This document shows positions 38,140-50,708 of a stretch of 64,000 nucleotides of DNA, piece by piece. Below the pieces are notes generated by a model. The model had not been told where the DNA came from. It searched no databases and saw only the letters and a list, made by a program, of their open reading frames with translations. The translations under genes and the position numbers were made by a program. This DNA comes from Lota lota (lineage: Eukaryota; Chordata; Actinopteri; Gadiformes; Lotidae), in assembly GCA_026745465.1 (NCBI GenBank), contig JACYXH010000772.1, positions 4,602,385-4,666,384 on the forward strand, given 5' to 3'. Position 1 is the first letter of the stretch, and the number at the start of each line of letters is the position of its first letter.

Positions 38140-38420
38140 TGTCGCTCTGGCACGGCGCGGCCATGTTGCCTGCAGCTCCTCTGTTACTCTGGGGCCTTGG
38201 CAAGGCGCTGGCTGACTGATGGGCTGTGTTTCCAGCAGCATCTGCTCTCCAACGCTCCGTGGCCAACATTCATCCTCTGGCAGGCGATTCATGGCGGCTC
38301 GATGGGCCGCGGCCAGCCCGCCAATCGGTCGGTGCTGTTCTTTGATTGGCCGGTTTCCCTTTTGCTTGATGATGGTTTGGTTCGATTAGCGGTGACTGCT
38401 CTTCAAAGGTAAAGGACGTT
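38140..38420. promoter_or_regulatory. GC-rich island with opposed CCAAT boxes (possible regulatory element)
   Basis: CpG-containing, GC-rich sequence stands out from the AT-rich intron. CCAAT at 38321-38325 and ATTGG at 38345-38349 form opposed NF-Y-type motifs 20 bp apart. No TATA box or gene start is evident, so any regulatory role is inference. Confidence 0.25.
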
Positions 38421-38552
38421 CGACTCACCACCCAGATGCAATTACATTTTTTTTTCTCCAGCTCTTTAGGTCGTTATCCGTCTGGCTACTAGCAGCCCAG
38501 AATTTCAAAAGCCGTTTTCAGCACGTACTCTATGCTGTTTGGTTGCCCATGT

Positions 38553-38554
<2 letters not shown>

Positions 38555-38623
<69 letters not shown>
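38555..38623. repeat. (GT)n microsatellite
   Basis: About 34 perfect units. Confidence 0.97.
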
Positions 38624-38624
<1 letters not shown>

Positions 38625-39393
38625 ATGTAAATGACTCCCCTGAATCCCTAGAGACTCACATCGTTGGCGCTATCATCTCATAAACTCTAGAAGGTCTGAC
38701 ATGGCTAGGCTAGTCCAGTACCCGTATAGGTAGCAGTGCTATTTTCAGTGAACAGGCTTTTGTGCACCGGTCACTCCAAAGAGCTAAGAAACAGATGCGG
38801 TCGCTTATTACGCGACTGGCTTTGCCATATGGCGTCAGATCTGCACATTTATCTCCTTTCAATGCCCCAGCTCTCGCAGGTATCTGCTTCCGTCAGGTTT
38901 ATGTGGGGTTCACCCTGCACGGCAGGTGGATTGACTTGGACACTTGTCAGCTGGATAACAGTGGCAGCCCACATATTTTTTTATATGGACGCGAGGAGAA
39001 AAAATTGCTGTCACTGGTGCACAGGGTGACCACCCCACTCAAATTGTCATTTTCTGTTCCATTTATTGAATACGGTTTTAAGATCTGAAAGTAGTGTTAG
39101 ACAGCCTTTAAAGAATTCCATCTTTGGAAAGTGTGTGTCTCTGGATGTCAGGGGTCAAATTGAATTTGTTTTAACATAGACATAGATTAAAGATAAGTTA
39201 TAGGATTGTTAGTGTGTGTTACAGTGTTGACACATTGGTGCAGACCTTTGCTATGAAGTGCTGTCATTCTCCATTCATCGTTTGGAAGTGTGCATGTGTG
39301 CGTTGCGAACCGCAAAGTCTATGGCCTTTCCTCATTAAACGCTTGTCAAACTGCTCTCCACAGAGTTGTCAGCCTTTCTGTCATACTGCTGGA

Positions 39394-39400
<7 letters not shown>

Positions 39401-39432
<32 letters not shown>
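39401..39432. repeat. (CA)n microsatellite
   Basis: About 16 units. Confidence 0.95.
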
Positions 39433-39435
<3 letters not shown>

Positions 39436-40560
39436 TATTAAATTTAGTTCAATTTAATTGCCACAGTCAACAAAAATGATTTGGCCATCAGTTTGCATGA
39501 TATATCATTAATTGTGCATAATATCATTATTTAAATGGAGCTCTCCAATATCTGCTATTTGTTATGCAGTTCATTCAATATGTAGTTCAAAACTGGATTA
39601 GGAATTTCAATTTTACTATACAATTATTTTAAACAGCAGGGAATCTGGTTAAGAGAACTGTGGATAATTGAGAGACATCAAGACTAACCCTGTGAGACCA
39701 TCCGGCGGCCATGGATGTCATATATTAATAAATTGGGACCAAAGACGGAAGTGAGATATATTTAAAGAAGTAGAGATACGTGTGACATTCTCTTGTTCAG
39801 AGATACCTTGTGGTCAAGGGAATTAATGTAAAGCCTATAGGTTGACGCTTTTTAATAATAGAACAAGTACAATTTATTTTAGGATCCCATGAAATATCTG
39901 CCATCCATTGTCTTCGATTTACATTCAGATCTTCTGCCCGGCCTTTGTAGGGCCTTGGAGTTCTCATTAAACCAAGGCTGCTCTTTTATATTTTACATGA
40001 TGTCCTTGTGGCCAACGATAGATCCGACAGATAGCATTAAAACAAAGGAAGAGCGTCTTCTTGGTGTTAAAGTGCAGTGCAGCAGCAGTAAATGGCAAGC
40101 TGTAAAAACCTCCTGAAAACTTCACAGCACTAATATCCTTTTCTACCATGGACCCACTTTATTTGGCTTCGGGCAAGTTGCCCTGTTCCCCGTTGAATGT
40201 GCCCTCTACCGTTACCTGGCTACAGTTAAAGAATGTTCTGCGAGATGCAATTCAATAAAAAAACTTTGCATGCAATTACATTGCGTCGTAGATCACAGAT
40301 CTATTCCTGAAAGTTGACATTAATGTGTCAGCTGTTAACTTGGAAGTAGTGCTAGATTCGGTTTTGTGCCGGATTCAGTTACTATAGTCTTTCATGAGTC
40401 AGTGGCCAAGATTTGTGTTTTATTAAAATAACATACACTGTACTAAACGGGAAATGATTTGTGTATGTTTTGGCAGTGTGTGCATAATGCTTGCCAACCC
40501 CCTTCTTCATCAGATACTACCCATTAAAACGTGTCAGGTATTTTAAGTGAAGACGGTTTG

Positions 40561-40734
<174 letters not shown>

Positions 40735-42050
40735 GTAAAACAATCTGAACAGGGCTACAGTAGAAGATGGAAGGAAGAAGGAAATAACAGAGTTAAAAAA
40801 AACAGCAGCCAGGAATTGTGATCCACAGCACACCCAGATCAGGTGGTGAGGGCTGAAGGGCAGTGTTCCTCACAGTGTGGTGTTCCTCATAGTGTGGCTG
40901 GTCATGGCTATTACACAGGAGGCTTCCTAGAGAGCAGGGGAACAGCATGCCCAGCCCTGGCTGTCAGTGGTGGCTCCAGCCCCCATCCGTCCAGGTGCCC
41001 TGGGACTCCATTACGCCCTGACGGACAGGGATGGAAAACCAATCGTGTGGAAGTGGGGACAAGAGGCAAGGCAATGTATTGGCTGTAGGTGTTGCCGACA
41101 GGCAATCTGCCATGATGAAGAGGCTCTCTCCTGCCCCGCGGCCCTTCAGGGGACCCTCACCATGTCCTCCAAGCGTCCCCTTCAAGCCCCACTGCACCCA
41201 GTCTCACGCAGGGCCCGTGTCGTGTGACCAAACAGAACAGATGCCCGCTGCACTCATGTTATTTTTTTTAAGTTTTTTTCTTTCTTCCACCCCTCTCTCT
41301 CCCGCTCTCTGCCTCAATCTGTAGTGTTGTCCACCCACCCGCGTCTCCCACACCTACATCTGCCTGTCTCCTATCACCCCCACCCGAGGAAACGAGGGGA
41401 TTGAGACGAGAGACGCTGGACATCATGGGGGGGGGAATAGAAGAGCAGGCTGGCTAGTGATGTCTTTTGAGATTTTCTTTAGGTCCAGCAGGTTTCTGCC
41501 GGTTCAACATAGTTTTCTTTGTTGCAGAATCAGTGGCTCAGCAAAGTCTGCATGGTCGGCCCTGTGGTCTGTTGTAGAGAGCGTTATGGTGCTGTGCTAA
41601 GTGTTTTAGTGAAATTAGAAGTGGTTTGAAGAGACTGAGGGAAACTAAGATATCTATAGATGCTTTCAGAACAACATGTTCAGGGCTGTGGAAATCGAGA
41701 TCCTTGTCCCTATGGGGCCAGAGAGACTGTTTTTACATCGATTGTTGCTTGAGTCTTGGCTCCTCCTCTTGCTCCCCGTGACTCATTTTTGGCCCGTCTG
41801 TTGGGCTGACACACAACCCAGCGCCTCAGGACATATGTTTATTTCACTTATTCCAATTTCCCTGCTCCTCTCCCGCTCCAGATTCCCCCACGGTCACTAG
41901 TAAAATGTTTCGCCTATTTTAATTGATCTAGCCTGTAGTTTATTGCTAATTTAGCAGGTCTGGGCATCAGATCCAAGGATAGGGAGTTTTTCATTTATTG
42001 AAAAGAGTCGCATATAAGAAATCTTGATATTGTTTCAGAAAATGTAAGAT

Positions 42051-42200
42051 ACGTTTGTGTGTGTGTTTGTATTTGTGTGTGTGATTATTTATTTTTGTAT
42101 GTGTGTGTGTGTGTGAGTATGTATGTTTGCGTGTTTGTGTGTGTGTGCGTGTCTGTGTGCCTATGGGTTTGTGTACATTGGTTTGCGTGTGTGTTTTTGA
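42051..42200. repeat. Degenerate GT-rich tract
   Basis: GT-rich, T-interrupted sequence about 440 nt upstream of exon 4. Confidence 0.85.
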
Positions 42201-42639
42201 ATGGGTATCAGTTTGTCTTCCTAAACGTGTTTTTGAGACAGTGCTACAAATTCAAGCTGTATTGCAGGTCATTAGGGGAAATCATCCTGCACAAAAACAA
42301 TTGAACAACAACATTGAATCGATCTCTACACTCGCTTGTTTTGTTGTCGTAGGAAGCAGAAGTATTGGTCTTTTCATCTCAATATGTACAAGTGACCCCT
42401 GGGGTTATAATATTTCTTTGAAATGATCGAAGGAGAATTCAATATGCTGGCGGAGCACCGATTAACCTTCACAAACTCTCATTCACGTTGTGTATAGTCT
42501 AAGCATCAGCGCTGCATTCAAAACGCTCCCCGACATGCTCTCTATAGAATAGAAAGAATAGCAGTTCAGAGGAGATGCTCGCATCGCTGCAATAGGTATG
42601 CGGGGCTGACATCTGTGTTGTCTTCTGACTCGTGCATAG

Positions 42640-42805
42640 GTGCCGTACGTGAAGGTGGCTCCCGAGGACATTCTGAAGGTCCAGTTCCCCCGGTTCACCA
42701 CGCTGGACCTGAGACCCACTAACACTGACATCAGCCTGGCAGTGGCTGGCCTTCTCACGTTCTTCAACAGTACAACCGCATGCCTCATCTGTGCTCAGTC
42801 TGACT
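42640..42805 (+). CDS. grik4: grik4 coding exon 4: amino-terminal domain
   Basis: This 166-nt exon starts at codon 116 (GTG, V) and ends with the first base of codon 171. The translation includes [33 protein letters not shown] and [20 protein letters not shown] and TACLICA are GRIK4-type; GRIK5 has KVGPE and SASLICA at these places. N-S-T forms a glycosylation sequon at the same place as N-C-T in mammalian GRIK4. The acceptor is CATAG with only a modest pyrimidine tract, and the donor is GTAAGT at 42806. The T at 42805 joins GC of exon 5 to give Cys171, reproducing the family's CLLNLE junction. Confidence 0.97.
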
Positions 42806-43072
42806 GTAAGTACCGTCTACCACACACTATAGTCAACACGCCGAACCATGTGATCGTATAGGTGATGATCATACCCTATAATCAACACGCCATACCACAT
42901 GATCAATGCTCATATGGGTGGCGATTATATGGCAGTTTTTTATTGTTGGTGTATGGAATATTCATGCCTTTTCCCCACCGTTGCATATTTTTGTATATTG
43001 AGGTAATGTGCAGATGGTTTATTGACAGCATGATACCGTAAACACGTATTTCCTGCACCAAACAGACATGCT

Positions 43073-43100
43073 CACACACACACACACACACACACACACA
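43073..43100. repeat. (CA)n microsatellite
   Basis: About 14 units. Confidence 0.95.
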
Positions 43101-43795
43101 TTTACAATTGCGCAACAGGTGCTTTGGCAACAGATGTAGGGCTTAGCATGGTATCACTGTGGGCCACACACCCATGCAGACAAACACACACATACACATG
43201 CACACACATGGCCGGTGGCGAGCAGATGTACGATGCACAGCCCCGTCACTGCACCTTGCAGCATGCGCAGTATTGTAAATATCGGGAACAATTACTGTGA
43301 ACGATTGTATTTCTCCATCTGCTTGGTCCTCCATTATCTTCCTTCAGCAAACAGAACAGACCTGACACACCTCCCCCACCCACTTTCAATTAGACAGTAT
43401 TTCCAGTCGTCCCTTGTTCACACACTCATCTTCAAACCACACCTGCTGGTGAGAATGTCATGGTGTTGGAAAAAAGCAAAACAAAATAATTAGTGGCAAA
43501 GGCGGCAGCTGCATGAGCAATCTTGTGATCAGACTTACAGATACTTGTTGCTAGTTAGCTGTGAAAACGGGTGACTTCAGGATGAAAGAAGATCCCTCCT
43601 TCTGATGTTTTATTCTTTCTTTCTTCAAAATGGAGAGGGAGATTACATCTTGGGTTGTTCCCACCCTCTTGCTGCCTTGTCAGGAGTAATTACGAGTCTT
43701 TGGACAAAGTCACAGTGACCCAAGGTGGCAAGTACTTACCTTTTCCTCCTCATCAGCCCACGGCTTTGATGGAAGAATAGAGTTCTGAGATCAGT

Positions 43796-43965
<170 letters not shown>

Positions 43966-44965
43966 ACTCTCACTGTGTCTCTCGGTCAGGCAGGGAACAT
44001 ATGGCCATGCAGCGCTCTGAACTAACCCATCCTTATCATTCCAACTCCTCACTGATCAACTCATTGTTAATGCTCTCTCAATGGAGTACTTTGGATTATT
44101 CAGAGTGGATTGTGTTTGCCTCTTTAGAGTGCGGGTAAAAGCAGCATATTTTTAATGAATTTATACATATTTAACTAGCAATCTGTGAAACCATTAGGAA
44201 CTTTCTGTAGCAGTATAAGAATATTGATATATATTATGAACACAAATCATTGTTAGTGAGTTCTCAGCAGAAACCTGGTATATTGAATGGTTTATATTTG
44301 CTAATATATAAAAATAAGATGAGCAAAGCACAGCTCGACGATAATACTGGAAAACAACCACAGGGGTCACGAAACACACCATTAGTATTTCCTCTCAGGA
44401 GTATGGGATGCTGTCACTCACTCATCCGGGTGACATTTCACCCCACGGAGACGACGCGTACGCTGCGATGACAAGAAGCTGCACTGAAGCAGTTCAGCCC
44501 TTTAGGCATATCCTGTTTATATCCTGTTTATAAATGTTTAGAGAAGAGCACCTGCGTGGCCCCCACTCTCAGGCAGTTGGCTCTGTATTCTGTCTGTGTT
44601 GGCTGGTGTCTGTGTGTGAAACTCACTGAGGGTAAAATGAAATATACAGAAAATGAAAAAAAGTAAAGTAAAAAAAGCAAGGCTGGGGATGAATGGAGAG
44701 AGCAGCAACAAATTGAAAACGAAAAACTACAGGTGGAAGAAAAACCCAAAACAAAGAGAACTCTCCTCAATAGCTTCTTGTGAAGGCTGAAGAGGCTTCA
44801 GGAGGGCTACTGGGGCGTGGGGCGTTACCATGCTGTAAGTGTAATTCCAGCCACAGGAAGAAGACAGGCCAGGAAATGATACTGCTGTTGTGATGGTCAC
44901 CCCTGCACCTTTGATGATTCCCCTTCATAGCTGCTAGTTTTTCAGAGAAAGTGCATTGTGTACAT

Positions 44966-44970
<5 letters not shown>

Positions 44971-45009
<39 letters not shown>
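44971..45009. repeat. (GT)n microsatellite with degenerate GT tail
   Basis: About 19 units, then GT-rich sequence with TACGC words to about 45125. Confidence 0.95.
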
Positions 45010-45011
<2 letters not shown>

Positions 45012-45376
45012 GCTTGTGCATCTACGCTTGTGTGTACGCTTTAGTGTGCGTGTGTTTGCGCGTGTGTATGCCTGTGTGTGTGCGTTTGCCTGTGTGTGCG
45101 TACGCCTGTGTATGTGTGTCTTTGTGTTTTAATAAAGTCTCTGTTCAGCAGTGGCATCAGCGGAAATTTCACTTTGGGCCTCTCTCCAGCCCTCTCTCCA
45201 CCCCTCTCCAGCCCAACCTTCGCGGTGTGCCTGCAGACCCCTCGGTCGGCTGATGCTGGCTGGCCAGTATCTCCTCGGCATGTGCTGGCCTCATTAATCA
45301 CCCAGTTTGGTGACAGCCTAATAGAGCATGGCCGATTCATGAATATTTTCAAGCCATGACTGTGGAGGCAGGGGGT

Positions 45377-45395
45377 GGGGGGGGGGGGGGGGGGG
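45377..45395. repeat. G homopolymer (19 G)
   Basis: One of several mononucleotide G runs; another of about 11 G is near 45631. Confidence 0.9.
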
Positions 45396-45738
45396 TGGAT
45401 CTGTGCCCAAAGGCAGGGGCCGTACCAGGACATTAATCTAGCAAGCCTGCTGTCCCTTGCTGGAGCCAGTGTACTACCAAGCAGCTGTACTGTAACTCGT
45501 CTTGTTGAAGCACACAGGTAAGCACAAGACAAGTGCTGCTCACCAAAGGGATCACTGTTAGGGATGAAGAAATGTAAATATATCTGACAAAAAGATACGT
45601 CTGGCGTACTGCAGTAGTGCTGGCAGCGTGGGGGGGGGGGGTTGTTTCATTAATGATGTGATTGGTGTCAAGAAAAACACAGACACTCATGTGTAACTGT
45701 TTGAAGCAGTTGGTAACACCTCTCTCTTTTTTACGACA

Positions 45739-45784
45739 CTATATATATAATAATATATATATATAATATATAACGATATATATT
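45739..45784. repeat. (AT)n-rich array
   Basis: Alternating AT with AA interruptions, self-complementary throughout. Confidence 0.9.
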
Positions 45785-46574
45785 TGCCCCAATATACTCA
45801 TCGATCTCACCTCATAAATATAATACAACTGTACGGTTTAGTGAACAAATTTCCAAATACAAAGCGACGTCTGCTTCGCTGCACTAGCCTTGTCTCTCAG
45901 AAACTCTTCTGCTGCTTCTGTCTCTCCGGTCAGCCTGAACCACAATCACAGTCTTGTGTTCACTCAACGATCTGCACTTCACCTGCTAATGCTACCAGTA
46001 AGCTGTAATCAGAGGGAATCAAGTGAAAGAGATGCCAACCTGATACTGTGGCTGCGTGCGTGTGTCTGTGTGTGAGCGCATGCGTGTGTGTGCGTGCCTG
46101 TGTGTGTGTGCGTGCGCACCTTGAGGTGACAGGTACGTGGAATAAATGTGTGGGAAGATGGCCAGAAAGGATACTGTTGCGGAATTGATACAATATAGTG
46201 AAATAACACAAGAGGATGGGCAGCTTGATTCAGACATACCAGAGCTGCCAGGTGGTAGTCCTGTTGCTGTTGTAAAGGTATATTTAGTACACTTTTAGAA
46301 TCATTGTTTAATAGTTTTAAAATACAGGCAAAAGCTACTGATAGAATAATAGTTCAAACATAAAATGGTAAAAACCAGTCTACTGTGAATTTAAACCATA
46401 TTAAAATCATAGAATAGTAATAAAAACTGGTGGGGAGACAGTAAGATGGAAAGTGTTCCAACACAGAAAAGGGTTACCAGAACCCCCGTGGTTCTCAGTT
46501 TGGGCCGATGGACAGCAAAGAGAATGTCCCCTCTGATCTTGACCTTCTTTTGAGAGGTTTCCACATCTATGGGA

Positions 46575-46720
46575 TGCAAGAGTCAGACCATGTAGTGCTT
46601 TAAAAGTAATTAAAAGGATTTTAAAATCAATTCCTTGCTTTGCTTGGCAGCCAGTGCACGGACATCACGGCGTTGGAGTGATGTGACATCTAAGTCTGGA
46701 CTTAGTTAAATCCCCGGCTG
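46575..46720. repeat. Possible decayed retroposon fragment
   Basis: The run from AGTGCTTTAAAAGTAATTAA to GGCAGCCAGTGCACGG and GTTGGAGTGATGTGAC resembles a phrase that recurs in fish genomes with a LINE-type repeat. This is a memory-based match and weak. Confidence 0.3.
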
Positions 46721-48368
46721 TGGCAGATATAAATTATGTCATGGGCAGCAGTAATGTCAGCACTTTGGAATCCGGGAATGTATTTTAAGGGATTAGCTAG
46801 ATCAAACAGCAATAAAGACCTCTTCATAAAAAAAAGAAAGAAATTAATTAAGGTTAAATCTTTTTAGACGCATCACTTTGACTGCCCAGATCTATGCTGG
46901 CGAATGTCTCCCCAGAGCGTCTGTTTCCCCGTTATTTATGGAGCCTCCTCTTTGCTGGAATCTAAGATGGTAGTGTCCATGTTGGGGCAACAGTTTGTGA
47001 CATCCAAAGACTCAACCAACCATGCTCGATAATGTGTGGATTTGCAGATTTTTCATTTGACTTACTCCAAAAAGAGAGCTGGGATTCAAGCTGGGATTTT
47101 CCAAAACTAGCGTTTTCATATCCCACCCCTCGTATTCTGTCCAAGGGTAAAGGAGACACTGTCAACGTATTCTTTTCTAGGAGTGTGTTGTATATTTTAA
47201 GTTGATCAATATTTGACCAGTTAGTAATTACTAATTGATACAGAATAGCTTTTGAGAGGTTGACCACCTATGAACATTCTTTTCCAATAACGGGATAGCC
47301 TGGAGTGGTTTATTCTGTTTATATCACAGGTACCAACTATTATAAGATATGAGCTACTTTCATCTATATATTATTGGGTTTTTATCGACTTAATCAGCTG
47401 ATATTAATATATTCTTCCAGGGGGCTTTGAGCATGTTGTTTTTGCGTTATCAAAGCAAAATATTGTCAATAGTTGTTTCTGACTGTTGTTTTAGTTGTTG
47501 GATTTGTTCCGCATTGATTGAGTGTCCCGTTATTTAAGAATTACACAAAACCTTGGAATGTTATTGACCATTCAGAATCAAGTATTTATCATCGCTGTTG
47601 TAAAATGAAACACAGTGTTCCACTGGAAACGACAAGTGCTGTCATTCTTCAGGTGTGATGTCTTTAGACAACAATGTATCTACTGTCGTGTGGAGTCTGG
47701 AACAAACAAGTTTCCTTATGATGTGCAATTCAGTCATACATATTAATGAGGCATTGTCAACCACTATAAAACAAATGGTGTTTCCCAAAAGTAAAGTCAC
47801 CGGTGACAGACACATCACTGCATAGCACAAGGCATAAGGCGCATAGCATAAAGTAGATGGCTAATACAACAAAGTACATTGCACCAACCACATGGTACAC
47901 TACAAACTGACAATTATGACGTGTTTACCAAACACATCAGAGGAATGATCAAGGAACCGGGTCAGCACGTCCACACTAAACTATGCACATCACTTGTTTC
48001 AAAGTTCCATTGATCTGTTTCACATTGGAATAATCTTTACCTGCAGGCCAAGTCGCCCTGCTGGGCTCGACACAACATGAAAGAGACAAACAGGGATAGA
48101 CCAAATCATCTTTATTTACACAGCTTGAAAAAGACATACAGTAATTGTCTTGGCAATTGTTAAGGGCTTAACCCTGGTTTATTTGGAAAACATGGATTTA
48201 GAAGCAGGATAATGATTGAGGCATTGAGGCATGACATTTTCCATTTTCTGAATGATGCAAGGTTGCAAATTGGGTCTTGGGTAATTCTGTTGAGATCTGA
48301 GATCATGCTGTAGAGAAAAGGCCCTTGGGTGTTTAACCAGGGCTTTGTGGTTAGCAACCTTAACACTG

Positions 48369-48370
<2 letters not shown>

Positions 48371-48439
<69 letters not shown>
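48371..48439. repeat. (GT)n microsatellite
   Basis: About 34 perfect units, ending in GAGAGAG. Confidence 0.97.
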
Positions 48440-48445
<6 letters not shown>

Positions 48446-49899
48446 CTTTTCACAAAGTTTCCTTTGGGATTGAGTGAACGGTTCTATGCCAGGGGTCACA
48501 GTACTGAAGCAATTGTAGACAGGGTGAGGGTTGTGAAAGGCATTTTTATTAAAGTTGTGCATTGTTAAAATAAGATGTTTTGATCCGTGTTAAATCCAGT
48601 GAACAGACAGACAGGCAGGGAGACAGATTGGCATGCAGATAGAAATATATAGGCAGAGTGTTACGGTAATAGTGGCAGCTATTGTGTTGTTTCTTGTGCT
48701 GAAAGCATAACTAGCCAAGAAGACAACTGTTGCAATTGGTAAGTCAAAGTTGTTTCTTTCCTTCAGTTGGAAAGTCCGCTCTCTTGGCAGCAAAACGCAC
48801 TTCATCACGTTCCGCTGATGCATTTTTTTGACTATGAAATGGAAGGTACAGCCTCAGGGGCCATGTTGTTAGGGCCTATAGGTTTCTGTTCTCTGCTCAT
48901 GCTTTTCCCTTCAACCAGCTTTTTCAAGTGTTCGCTGAGGCCTCACGCTGAGGCAACTGAAACAACGTGTGAAGTCGTATTTTCTTAGACTCTCACAGGT
49001 TATTTCACACTATACCATACCAAGCACATTTGACGAACATGCTAATTAGCTCCATAACACTCTGAAGGTCTGGTAATATATGGATTAAATTCACTTGTCA
49101 AAAGCTCCTGGGCGTGCTCTGATTCATTTAGCTAAACTTCAATCAGGCTAAATCCAAGTTAGCTCATAGGTGTAAATTGGTCTTAATAGCAAAGGTTCTC
49201 ATACAGGATACATTGTTAGAACGCACCTCAGTATTCAATTGCTTAAAAAAAGTAACAGTTATCAAGGGCAATCACTTTAATTGTTCTGTGACATCGGCCA
49301 TCGGCTAGGTTGATTATTTACAACCTAGCAGGAAATTAGTGAGAAATGACAGCACAAAAATAACAATCACATGAATTAAGTTTGTTTGAACATACAAGCA
49401 ATATATTAGTTATAAATGAAGTCTACAATTGTTTGCAGAAGCAATTTACATCTGTTAACACAACATTTTTCGATTTAATGACTCTGTTAGTTAGCTTTTG
49501 TGCATGTTGACCCGAGAAATATACAATAAACATCAAACAACATTTTCAGATAGCATTGATCATAAATATGAGTCCCAACAAAAGAAATCAATGTTCTAAC
49601 CAAGTCATTGATTTGTTTAACATTCAGTTTGAGGTTGAAGAAAAAAAGTCAAGACATTTTATTTTATTTATAGTTTTGTGCAACAGGCCTTGCAAAAGGC
49701 CTGTTGAGTGAGACAGCCAACCATTTTCTTGAATATAATTCCTCAATTGGGAGATAGGGATCACTGCAAGTATATGTACAGCCCTTTTTGGGGATTTAGT
49801 ATAGTAGTACATTCATAAAAGTCCATACGGCTCACATTTTGCAAGGGTTCAGTGTTCATGACCAAGCAACCTTTACTGCTTCCAATTCCAACCAAGGTG

Positions 49900-49995
49900 G
49901 TATGCTTGTAGAGTTGTGTCCGGTATCGACCCTCCAACCCTCTGGGGCGCTCTAGGAAGCATGCTAGTCACTAGGCTATATGCTCCCCCTGACCT
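49900..49995 (-). mobile_element. Minus-strand tRNA-like head of a SINE remnant
   Basis: On the minus strand an A-box-like TAGCCTAGTGACT (49966-49978) is followed 35 nt later by a B-box-like GGTCGATACC (49922-49931). This is close to tRNA spacing with a long variable arm. The presumed acceptor stem does not pair (GGGGAGC against CGGACAC), so it is not a functional tRNA gene. Confidence 0.4.
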
Positions 49996-50529
49996 GCTAT
50001 ATCGAGTTTACGGCATTTTACTTACATTAAATCTTGACAATTCCAGTCCAATAAAAGAAAGAGTTTGAAGTAAAGTTTTGCAGGTTTTACGAGTTCATGG
50101 GAAAATTCCTTGACCTATAAACGCATTTAACATCCACTAAGATTGAAAGGATAAATAATAGGGTATGTAAATGTGTTGATGGAATGAAATGTTGTTTCAT
50201 TCCATGTTTCAAATTCTCAAAGTGATTGTTGTGTACTGTCTCAGGGTGTATAGGGTTAATAGGAACACCGTGGGGACTGAACCAGAGTGGTCATCGGGTT
50301 AATGGAGGTTGCCATGTTAACTTCATTAATATAGCAGGCTTAGTAGTAGTAGTCATAGTAGAACTTAGTCGACTTTCAGTTTCGTGTTAAAAACTGTATT
50401 AGAGTACAAAATAGTAATAATAATAAAACGGATCCACGCGGGACCCACCTTCTCATGTATTCCTCTCCCTCTCTGTGTGTGCGTTCATGCATGTGTGGGT
50501 TTGTGCGCGCGTGGGTTTTTCCCCGGCAG

Positions 50530-50708
50530 GCTTATTGAACCTGGAGCGGCTCCTCCGGCAGTTCCTCATCTCCAAGGAGACTCTGTCGGTGCGCATGCTG
50601 GATGACAGCCAGGACCCCACCCCTCTGCTGAAGGAGATCCGCGATGACAAGACGGCCACCATCATCGTGGATGCCAACGCCACCATGTCACACATCATCC
50701 TCGAAAGG
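50530..50708 (+). CDS. grik4: grik4 coding exon 5: amino-terminal domain
   Basis: This 179-nt exon completes Cys171 and ends in phase 0 at codon 230. The translation runs [19 protein letters not shown], then [20 protein letters not shown] and [20 protein letters not shown], ending ER. This is the most conserved stretch in the window; LLNLE and KTATII are GRIK4-type, whereas GRIK5 has LLRLE and KVSTII. N-A-T is a potential glycosylation sequon. The acceptor CCCCGGCAG is preceded by a GT-rich rather than pyrimidine-rich tract. The donor GTACGT at 50709 is chosen because it ends the exon after AGG and lets exon 6 read ASELGM. Confidence 0.97.

Noticed and set aside
38762-39088. 108-codon non-repetitive frame in intron 3
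   Set aside because: There are no convincing splice signals around it and no recognised family. Its length is compatible with chance in a window of this size.
42640-42861. GTG at the start of exon 4 as a translation start
   Set aside because: It is an internal valine codon (V116) following an AG acceptor, and the frame continues from exon 3.
49900-49995. Functional tRNA gene on the minus strand
   Set aside because: A- and B-box-like motifs are present, but the presumed acceptor stem does not pair, so it is treated as a SINE head or tRNA pseudogene.
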